Source of the DNA: Ehretia macrophylla
Lineage: Eukaryota; Streptophyta; Magnoliopsida; Boraginales; Ehretiaceae
Direction: 5' to 3'
Assembly (NCBI GenBank): GCA_037974665.1
Contig: CM075765.1
Coordinates: 61,863,747 to 61,927,746, forward strand
Length of the DNA: 64,000 nucleotides
In this document: positions 55,870 through 64,000 of the stretch, in pieces
How the letters are laid out: every line of letters starts with the position of its first letter
How positions within the stretch are numbered: the first letter of the stretch is position 1
Notes under the pieces: generated by a model
What the model was told of the DNA's origin: nothing
The model's database searches: none
The model's input: only the letters and a program-made list of their open reading frames with translations
Position numbers and translations under genes: made by a program

Positions 55870-55943
55870 AGTAATATTATTTGATTAGATCATTGAATCG
55901 TTTATTTCTCTTGTTTCTTTTGAAATTTCTTCAATATTCATTT

Positions 55944-56315
55944 TTACACACGTCTTTTTTTCAGAGGCCTACATCCATTGTGTGGCATGGGGTTTACATC
56001 ATGTACGAAAGTTAATAGTATACCACTTCTACAAATAGCTCGTAATGTTGTGTCTCTTCTGAGATTGGGAACTCTTATCATGACTTATGCTCGTTCCATA
56101 CCTTGATCTACTACTGCACGAATAGCATTTCCTGCTGCGGTTTCAGCAGCAAATGGTGTCCCCCTTCTAGTACCTTTGAATCCACAAGTACTGGCAGAGG
56201 CCCAAAAAACCACCCGACCCTGTACATCTGTAACAATGACAATGGTATTATTGAAACTTGCTTGAACATGAATAATCGCCTTTGGTATTCTATGCGTACT
56301 CTTGCGCGAACCAAT
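55944..56315 (-). pseudogene. rps11: rps11 (NUPT), 5' end replaced by mitochondrial DNA
   Basis: Minus-strand sequence encodes IGSRKS(T)R(R)[63 protein letters not shown] and a degraded end to KKTCV and TAA. S11 is a small-subunit protein of the plastid ribosome. A frame change lies after the start of this part. The first ~10 codons are missing, because at ~56315 the sequence switches to mitochondrial rpl5. Confidence 0.93.
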
Positions 56316-56833
56316 ACGTCAGGATCCGTTGCTCAAACCGAATCACGCCAAAGTTATGGAAGTTCCTGGATCGTGTAAAATAAGAGTAGTACCAAAGGCA
56401 GCACCTTCTATCAAAAATGGAAAATTGGCTTTGGAGATTCTACGTGGTCAAAAATTAATACAAACACAAAGGGCTTCGTCAGGAAAGTCATTTCGATCTA
56501 ATCCATTCTTGGGGTCAAATATAGAAAAAAAGATATATCAGTGACCTAGCACGACAAAGCACTCTCCGAGGGCATGGAATGTCTAATTTTTTGGTCAGAA
56601 TCTCCATAGTAATGTCTCTGTTAGATTCTTCGGTTGAAATACAGGAAAACTCTATTCAATTCTCGATGGAAACGGAGTTTTGCGAATTTTCCCCAGAATT
56701 GGAAGATCATTTCGAGATCTTCGAACATAATCCAGGGTTCAATGTGACTATTGTCACTTCGGCCAACACACAAGATGAGACTTTACCATCGTGGAACGGC
56801 TTTTTACAAAAGGATGAGGGGGAAACTCAGTAA
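56316..56833 (+). pseudogene. rpl5: Mitochondrial rpl5 (NUMT part), 5' truncated
   Basis: Encodes [57 protein letters not shown], then after a frame change [60 protein letters not shown] and [13 protein letters not shown] with TAA. This is plant mitochondrial ribosomal protein L5, not a plastid protein. It lacks about the first dozen codons, lost at the junction with plastid rps11, and has a one-base frame change near 56540. Confidence 0.95.
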
Positions 56834-56834
56834 G

Positions 56835-57137
56835 ATGTCGGAGAAGTGAAATATACGAGATCACAAATGTAGACTGCTTGTGGCTAAATATGAATTGAGA
56901 CGAAAGCTTTATAAAGCCTTTTGTAAAGATTCAGATCTTCTGTCTGATATGCGGGACAAACATCGTTATAAGTTGTCCAAGTTGCCAAGAAATAGTTCAT
57001 TCGCACGAGTAAGAAACCGATGTATTTCCACGAGTCACCCTTGTTCCATATATGAGTTCTTTCGAATTTCTCGTATCGTTTTTCGTGGATTAGCATCTCG
57101 AGGTCCTTCGATGGGCATAAAGAAATCGTCTTGGTAG
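56835..57137 (+). pseudogene. rps14: Mitochondrial rps14 (NUMT part)
   Basis: One base after rpl5, as in plant mitochondrial genomes. MSEK-stop-NIRDHKCRLLVAKYELRRK, LYKAFCKDSDLLSDMRDKHR, YKLSKLPRNSSFARVRNRCI, and FFRISRIVFRGLASRGPSMG then IKKSSW with TAG. Full length of 100 codons. CGA to TGA at codon 5 and several changes in the zinc-region end (CISTSHPCSIYEF) show a decayed copy. No added presequence is seen, so this is not a functional nuclear transfer. Confidence 0.95.
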
Positions 57138-57265
57138 GAACCACCAAACCAATAGAACAAGGCTTAGCTCCGTAGCTGGTCTACAAGCAAGGTGAGTAGG
57201 TCCATTACCGGCCGGCTCCAGATTGAAAATACCTAATGGAGTAATCCCTTATCTCGGATCGAAGA
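57138..57265 (+). other. Mitochondrial rps14 3' flank (NUMT part)
   Basis: 128 bp that reads like the plant mitochondrial spacer between rps14 and cob (ACAAGGCTTAGCTCCGTAGC, AGCAAGGTGAGTAGGTCCAT). It ends where the element F LTR starts. How far the mitochondrial DNA goes on the other side cannot be seen. Confidence 0.7.
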
Positions 57266-59635
57266 TGTGAAACCCCACTTTTCCGCTTTAACTCAATTTA
57301 CGTGTTTTATCTCGTTTTGCGTGCATATGACCTATTTTTGTGCTATATGACCTAGAATATTATAATTTTGATGTCAATACTCCTAATACGTGCTAAATGT
57401 GCATTCATGAAATTTTCATCAAAAACGGGATCAAGAATTTTATCGTCGATTTTCAGTGAATAGTGTTTTCGAAACACGTCCGCTAAAATTTTGAAACTAG
57501 TCTTTTTAACCCTTCTAGACCTAGACCATGGACTTTAATAGCCCTGTGTTTGATGAAAACGGTTTTAAAATCGGCTTAAGAATTTATTAGGGTTTTTACA
57601 CCGACTTTTGCGAAAATCGAGTTTTAAGCCGACTCGGGTGAAATTGTTCGATTGTAAAAATTTTTGTCACCTAAAAATAATCTACTTGAGCTATTTTGGG
57701 TGTTGAATAAATGTTTTGAACTTTGGTGATCAAGAAAATGCATTTAAAGTCAAGAAAACACAAAAATACTAACTTAAACTAACTTTGACTTTATTTAATT
57801 GTTGACCAAATAAGCTTATATCACCAACACACACTCACAAAGCCAAAAACACCACAAAACACACACAAAACTATGAGTTCAAGGGGGAGGAAGAATAAGA
57901 GCATTTTCAAGGTTTTTCAAAGTAATTTTCACATAAAAACTTCATTTCAAGGCCAAATCACTTCATTCAAAGCTTGATTTTGCTTGTTGGGCATCCATTC
58001 TACCTATTTCTAGCCTTGGTTTGCATCAAAGGTTAGAGAAAAATTCTAGATCTCAAAAAGTCATTTTTATGTTTTTGCGTATAAATGATATTTGAACCAT
58101 TAGAATTATAATCTGATGTCAGATTATTGCTCATTGCATGCTAGGGATCGTTTAGTGGTAATACTACGAATTTCTGTTGGATGTAGCATACTTTTTATTT
58201 TTTGGGTATTAAATTTTGATTAAATTGTTCAATGTTGAATTAATTGGGTTGCAATAATCGAAATCGATTGCCGTCGATTTCTAAATACTTGATAATTACG
58301 TGTTAGCACTGTTGTAATGCCGAATTTTTGATTATGTTGCTCGTGGGAAAATCGGGAAAATTCAGCCTTGACACCTTAGGTTTTTAGGGTTATCGGGCAT
58401 GATTTGGAGGTGTTATGGTGGTTTTCCGAGGGGGCTAATATAGATGATTGAATGGGTGAGTGTTTGAAACCGATTTGGAGTTGTTTGGATTAGTAGAATG
58501 TAAGATATGATTAATTGAAGTTTAGGTTGTCTTTCTTTAAAATGTTAGATTGAGCCTTAGTTGATTGGGTGTGGGTTGAGTGATTGAATTGTTAGTTGTT
58601 GATGGGTAAATTAGAGTTTGATTGTGTGTTTAATGCATGTTCGGTTAGATGGCCTACTTTGTCGTCTAATTTAGTTGTTTGTTGTTTAATTAAAATACTG
58701 ATGTTATATTGATGTTATATTGATGTTATATTGATTGTTATATTGATGTTATATTGATTGATTATTGAGTACGAGAATTGGGCACTTTTGTTGCTAATCT
58801 CCCCGATTATTGATTGATGATTGATTGATGATTGATGATGATTATGGAGTCTTGGTATGTGTGTGTCACCTCTCGGGCAGCGTTGGGCTGTCGGGTTGAT
58901 AACGGCATGACTGCCAGAGGTTACCCCCAGCTCCCATGACGGAGGTGTCATGGAGGGAAGGGGTAGTGAGGTACCTCGGGTGCGTGAGTATTGGGGAGTT
59001 ATAAGAAGAACGGTTGAGATCATGATGGCGTTTGGAGCTACATCAACTAGAGAGAGTATCCTTTATTGAATGGTCATATAGTTATGTGATGATAGTATTA
59101 TTTATGTTATTGTGTATTTACTGACTCAAAGCATTATTCCAAGAATTTTAGTAGACCTTGCTCGAGATCTATCGGATCCTCACTGGGCTTATTTTATATA
59201 AGCTCACTCTCTATTATTGCATGCATACAGGTGTCCTTGAGCAAGATTACAGATACGTGCCTCAAGAAGCTGAGAATGTGCTTTATGTGGACGAGTCTTG
59301 TGAGCCGAAGTCGTTGCCATGAGATTATCTTAGTTGTTGTAAAATAATATTTTGTATAATCTATTTTGAAATATATGTATAGCCTATGTATTAAGTTGGA
59401 ACGGAGACGTATAACTATGATTGGAATGTTGAAGAATGATTATTGTATAATATGGATGTGTTGTATGTTGTTAACTTAATTGAGGAGATGGTTGTTGGGA
59501 TTGTTTATGGAGTTTGATGTATGATGTTCTAAAGAGGTTGGTTTAGATCCTCGGTGTCCTAATTACTGTCGTTATACTGCCGAAATTTCGTTGCGTCCTG
59601 ACTGATCGTAGGTGGGGTCGAGTTGGGGCGTGACA
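57266..59635 (+). repeat. Element F 5' LTR (2370 bp)
   Basis: It contains a run of (GATGTTATATT)-type units at ~58697-58760 and a (GATTGAT)-type run at ~58810-58845, followed by a GC-richer block (GGGCAGCGTTGGGCTGTCGG) and GGGGAGTTATAAG at ~58993. The same blocks recur in the 3' LTR. Confidence 0.93.
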
Positions 59636-59641
59636 TTTAAG

Positions 59642-59653
59642 TGGTATCAGAGC
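59642..59653 (+). promoter_or_regulatory. Primer binding site of element F
   Basis: TGGTATCAGAGC, initiator-Met tRNA type, six bases after the 5' LTR. Confidence 0.9.
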
Positions 59654-59668
59654 TTGATTAGCTGTCAG

Positions 59669-59683
59669 CCGGGGTATCCTCGG
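59669..59683 (+). promoter_or_regulatory. Leader hairpin after the primer site, element F
   Basis: CCGGGGTATCCTCGG. CCG/CGG and GG/CC pair with one bulged T. Same place and plan as in A, B, C and E, with different loop and stem bases. Confidence 0.6.
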
Positions 59684-59888
59684 AATGTGGGTAGTGGTCT
59701 AAGCATGCAAGTATGTATTAAGTGAAAGAAAAGTAAAACATATGTTAATATGTTTATGTGATTAATTTACTTATGTGTCTAACTTTCTATGTGACCAGTA
59801 TGCCTTGTGTGTTAAGTGAACTAATGTGGTCAATATGTTTTATGTGATAACGTGCTATACGTACTCAATGTGTTGTGATTAATATGCA

Positions 59889-59960
59889 TTATGTGATTAA
59901 TGTGCATTATGTGATTAATGTGCATTATGTGATTAATGTGTATTATGTGACAATTGTGTT
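59889..59960 (+). repeat. 18-bp tandem repeat in the element F leader
   Basis: About four copies of TTATGTGATTAATGTGCA with few differences, inside a longer stretch of degenerate TTATGTGA-spaced units. Confidence 0.8.
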
Positions 59961-62297
59961 TTATGTGATCAAAGTGCTTTATGTGAAGTTTGTTGCTTAT
60001 GTGACTTTAATTGTTTATAACTTACTTATGTGATATAACCTGTTTATGTGATGTTGGCTTCTTATATGCTGAATTGTGTGTTATGTGATAATGTTAAATT
60101 ATATGATAATCATGCATTACGTTGTACCTGTTTTCATGTGATGTAATTGTATATATTCTATAACTGTGGGTGATTCTTTTAGGTGAAGTAAGGATGACTG
60201 CAAGAGTTTTTTGGAAATAGTGGTAGGCCATGATTTTGAATTATTATTATTCTAGAAGTTTATCAGTTAGATTTTAATTGTTATGTTTATGGATTTTAGT
60301 TTCGGCTTAGTGGATTGATCTTGATGTTCCTTTACTGAGAATGAAGTTGTTCGAGGAAATAGCAATGTATCTTGATGATTATAATTACTTTTGTTGCGAT
60401 GTTTAACTTGTTATTACTTGGAGATGGATCATAAGCTGAGGTTTCCGTGAGGTTATGATTAGACACTTTTGGAGTCACAACTCAGACTATACTTTCTTGA
60501 GGCTATTTTAGAATGAATTTATTTGAGGAATTAGTTATGTATATTTGTGAATGGAATAAAGTGTGGTATAGCATGTCAATATTTCTACTATTTGGGAATG
60601 CTATATTATTAATGGATATTTTGGAGTTTTGATCGTTAAACCTTAGAGCCAATTGGAGTCATTCCTGACTAAAGTTACTTTCTTCGAAGATGTAATTGTT
60701 GGGAGAGAGAATTATTTGAGGAAATAAGAATGCATTTCGATGGCTGAACATTTACTTGCCTACATCAAGCTTTTGGATTCTAGGTGGTATGACTTTCTAA
60801 ATTGTTGATTGGGGATTCTCTTGTGTTATAATGGGTTAGTATGAATCTGTATTGTGTTATCAGATTTTGGAGTCCTCATTAGTTAATCTTGTTGGGTAAT
60901 CGGTGATTTATCTTGTTTAGTGATTGGTCTGGTACGGAATGTAAAATTTTGTGGTGATTTATCTTGTTTGGTGATTGTTATGACTCCTTAGGTTCTCTAA
61001 ATCTCTTTAGTGTCTTGTTTTGGAGGAAGATAAATTGTAGGATTTGACTTGTTGGTATTTAAGTGTGTAGGTAGGACACCCTTCTTGTGCTTCATAATTC
61101 TATTGGTCTTATTATTCTTTTCTACTCTATTCTCACTTATTTGAGAGAGGGTTACACTTTTCTAGCCTATCAATTGTTTCTTGAAAGTTTTGCTTACTGG
61201 ATTAATGGATCCTATACTCATTTGACATTGTTTCTATTCTTAACATTCATATTTGCTTCTTATAGCAATGTCACTTATTGGAGTTAAGGTTTGAGACTTC
61301 TATATTTCATTTTATATCTCCAGCCATGGATTTCAATATTTCATTTCATCCTATTACTATTCATTTGAAAGTAATTTTTCCTTTGGTATACCATTTTACT
61401 TATTCGAATCTCACATGCTTGATGTACTCCTTACCTAAGTACATCATTGATATTCTTGTTGATCTTTGTTAATCCTATTGTTTTATTATTAAATCCTGAG
61501 CCATTGCTTTGCTTGTAATTGCTCATTTAATATACTCAGCACTTTCCTTTCTTATTTATACTTCTTTGGTTATTGCGTGCTGAGATACTCTTGCCACTCA
61601 TGTTTTATATTGAATTAATCATCTCTTATTTCTTAATTTCATTTCGCCTCAAGTACAACTTACTTGTTGGTTCCTTGAACAATCATCGAGAATTGAAATA
61701 TCTACTTGTTCAGGAATTTTTGTTCAACATACTCAGCACTGTTTTGATCCGTCATCATCATTTGTTCGTACTTATTTAACTGGTAGGTGCTGAGACATTT
61801 CTTATCTTAGTTATCATGCTTCCTTATTAAACTATTAGGCTCTTGATTCTCTAACCTGTTTGAGCTCTTGTTCCCTTGATTGTTGGCTCGATATGACTTT
61901 CCATATTCGTATTTCCTTGTAAATTTCATAAGAGCCATATTCTGACAAATGTCACTTTTGAGATATTTCCTTGATCAATAATCATTCATGTTATCGTGAA
62001 TGAGTTTTTAAACCCTCGGGGTGTTCATAGAGCTCTTTTGTGTAGTAGGGGATGATTGATAAGTAGTGGTGTCATGCTAAGACTTTGGAGTTGCGATTTC
62101 TTTCATATGCAATATGATATTAGGTAGGAGAGAATTATGAATTGAAGATTGTCTTGGAACTATGATCATCAACTTGCAGTCAACAGAGGTTGTTCTTTTG
62201 AGGTCTTTGGTTAGTTGTCATCCTAAGAGATAAATGAGAACTAAGAGAAGTATTGTTAAGTGTAACGATTGAGGATTTAATTGTCTATCAGTTCGAG

Positions 62298-62333
62298 AAT
62301 TGCGCGGACGCAATTGTTTTAAGGAGGGGAGAA
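62298..62333 (+). promoter_or_regulatory. Hairpin and polypurine tract of element F
   Basis: AATTGCG, loop CGGA, CGCAATT at 62298-62315, then TGTTTT and the purine tract AAGGAGGGGAGAA directly before the 3' LTR at 62334. The purine tract primes plus-strand DNA in LTR elements. The hairpin is shared with A, B, C and E. Confidence 0.8.
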
Positions 62334-64000
62334 TGTGAAACCCCACTTTTCTGCTTTAACTCGATTTACGTGTTTTATCTCGTTTTGCGTGCATTTGACT
62401 TGTTTATGTGCTATATGACTTAGAAAGTTATAGTTTTGATGTCAATACTCCTAATACGTGCTAAATGTGCATTCATGAAATTTTTAAAAAAAACAGGATC
62501 AGAAATTTTATCGTTGATTTTTAGTGAATAGTATTTTCCAAACACGTCCGCTAAAATTTTGAAACTAGTCTTTTTAACCCTTCTAGACCTAGACCATGGA
62601 CTTTAATAGACCTGTGTTTGATTAAAACGGTTTTAAAATCGGCTTAAGAATTTATTAGGATTTTTACACCGACTTTTGGGAAAATCGAGTTTTAAGTCGA
62701 CTCGGGTGAAATTGTTTGATTGTAAAACTTCTTGTCACCTAAAAATAATATACTTGAGCTATTTTGGTTGTTGAATAAATGTTTTGAACTTTGGTGATCA
62801 AGAAAATGCATTTAAAGTCAAGAAAACACAAAAATACTAATTTAAACTAACATTGACTTTATTTAATTGTTGACCAAATAAGCTTATATCACCAACACAC
62901 ACTCACAAAGCCAAAAACACCACAAAACACACACAAAACCGTGAGTTCAAGGGGGAGGAAGAATAAGAGCATTTTCAAGGTTTTTCAAAGTAATTTTCAC
63001 ATAAAAACTTCATTTCAATGCCAAATCACTTCATTCAAAGCTTGATTTTGCTTGTTGGGCATCCATTCTACCTATTTCTAGCCTTGGTTTGCATCAAAGG
63101 TGAGAGAAAAATTCTAGATCTCAAAATGTCATTTTTATGTTTTTGCGTATAAATGAAATTTGAACCGTTAGAATTGTAATCTGATGTTAGATTATTGCTC
63201 CTTGCATGCTAGGGATCGTTTAGTGGTAATACTACGAATTTCTATCGGATGTAGCATAATTTTTATTTTTCAGGTATTAAATGTTGATTAAATTGTTCAA
63301 TGTTGAATTAATTGAGTTGCGATGATCGAAATCGATTGCTGTCGATTTCTAAATACTTGATAATTACGTGTAGCGCTGTTGTAATCCTGAATTTTCGATT
63401 ACATTGCTCGTGGGAAAATCCCGAAAATTCAGCCTTGACACCTTAGGTTTTTAGGGTTATCGGGCATGATTTGGAGGTGTTATGGTGGTTTTTCGATGGG
63501 GCTAATATAGATGGTTGAATGGGTGAGTGTTTGAAACCGATTTGGAGTTGTTTGGATTAGTAGAATGTAAGATATGATTAATTGAAGTTTAGGTTGTCTT
63601 TCTTTAAAATGTTAGATTGAGCCTTAGTTGATTGGGTGTGGGTTGAGTGATTGAATTGTTAGTTGTTGATGGGTAAATTAGAGTTTGATTGTGTGTTTAA
63701 TGCATGTTCTGTTAGATGGCCTACTTTGTCATCTAATTTAGTTGTTTGTTGTTTAATTAAAATACTGATGTTATATTGATGTTATATTGATGTTATATTG
63801 ATTGTTATATTGATGTTATATTGATTGATTATTGAGTACGGGAATCGGCACTTTTGTTGCTGATCTCCCCGATTATTGATTGATGATTGATTGATGATTG
63901 ATTGATGATTGATTGATGATTGATGATGATTATGGAGTCTTGGTATGTGTGTGCCACCTCTCAGGCACCGTTGGGCTGTCGGGTTGATAACGGCATGACT
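62334..64000 (+). repeat. Element F 3' LTR, first 1667 bp (window ends inside it)
   Basis: Starts TGTGAAACCCCACTTT and follows the 5' LTR throughout. The (GATTGAT)-type run at ~63876-63930 is longer by about two units than in the 5' LTR. Confidence 0.92.

Larger units (their letters stand above)
59636..62333 (+). other. Element F internal region, non-coding
   Basis: 2.7 kb. ~59740-60130 is a run of TTATGTGAT-containing units, partly a clean 18-base tandem (TTATGTGATTAATGTGCA) at ~59889-59960. The rest is T-rich on the plus strand with no recognisable protein. Other than the signals at each end I see no feature. Confidence 0.75.
57266..64000 (+). mobile_element. Element F: coding-free LTR retrotransposon (runs off the window)
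   Basis: Plus-oriented: 5' LTR 57266-59635 (2370 bp), primer site 59642-59653, internal region 59636-62333 (2.70 kb), polypurine tract 62321-62333, 3' LTR from 62334 beyond the window end. LTR ends are TGTGAAACCCC and GGGGCGTGACA. No gag or pol domain is found. Short frames at 61087-61779 have no family features. Same family as the solo LTR at 10394-12839. By eye the LTRs differ by a few percent. Confidence 0.92.

Noticed and set aside
56316-57137. Functional transfer of mitochondrial rpl5 and rps14 to the nucleus
   Set aside because: rpl5 lacks its start, rps14 has an early stop, no targeting presequence is added, and the order and spacing are those of the mitochondrial genome.
59889-59960. 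CRISPR-like array
   Set aside because: Units are contiguous without unique spacers, in a plant retroelement leader.

Overview
This window is plant nuclear DNA. It holds an old piece of plastid genome that has been shot through with LTR retrotransposons. The plastid part follows the large-single-copy gene order of land plants: rbcL, accD, psaI, ycf4, cemA, petA, psbJ/psbL/psbF(remnant), rps12 exon 1, clpP, psbB (3' part), psbT, psbN, psbH, petB, petD, rpoA, rps11 (part). Most long genes carry nonsense changes, frame changes or insertions, so this is a nuclear plastid insertion (NUPT) and not a working plastid genome. The accD protein, with its long acidic N-terminal region, looks like that of asterid eudicots, possibly Asteraceae; that is a weak inference.

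About 19 kb of plastid DNA survives in blocks at 1-216, 10218-10393, 12845-~25220, 39728-42391, 45676-46005 and 52981-~56315. Two stretches of the normal plastid order are missing. The block from psbF to rpl20 is lost at ~22105. The 5' half of psbB is lost where a composite retroelement sits (~25220-39727). At ~56315 the plastid DNA passes directly into mitochondrial DNA carrying rpl5 and rps14 (to 57265), so the organellar insert is a plastid-mitochondrial chimera.

The other ~44 kb is LTR retroelement DNA of several related Ty3/gypsy families. Element A (217-10212) has a solo LTR of its own family nested inside one LTR. A solo LTR of family F lies at 10394-12839. Element B (~26337-39727) is the only one with gag-pol remains and is broken. 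Element E (30998-36936) is nested in the gag region of B. A solo LTR of family E/D lies at 42392-45670. Element C (46006-52976) sits in petB. Element F (57266 to beyond the window end) sits in the mitochondrial part. The coding-free elements have unusually large LTRs (2.4-3.3 kb) and short internal regions (1.1-2.7 kb). They share an initiator-Met-type primer site, a small hairpin just after it, and a second hairpin just before the polypurine tract. B shares these signals, which suggests that the coding-free elements were mobilised by B-like relatives.

I see no host nuclear gene, tRNA gene or CRISPR array. The most interesting material is the shared cis-structure of these large-LTR, non-coding elements, and the organellar chimera that served as their landing site.
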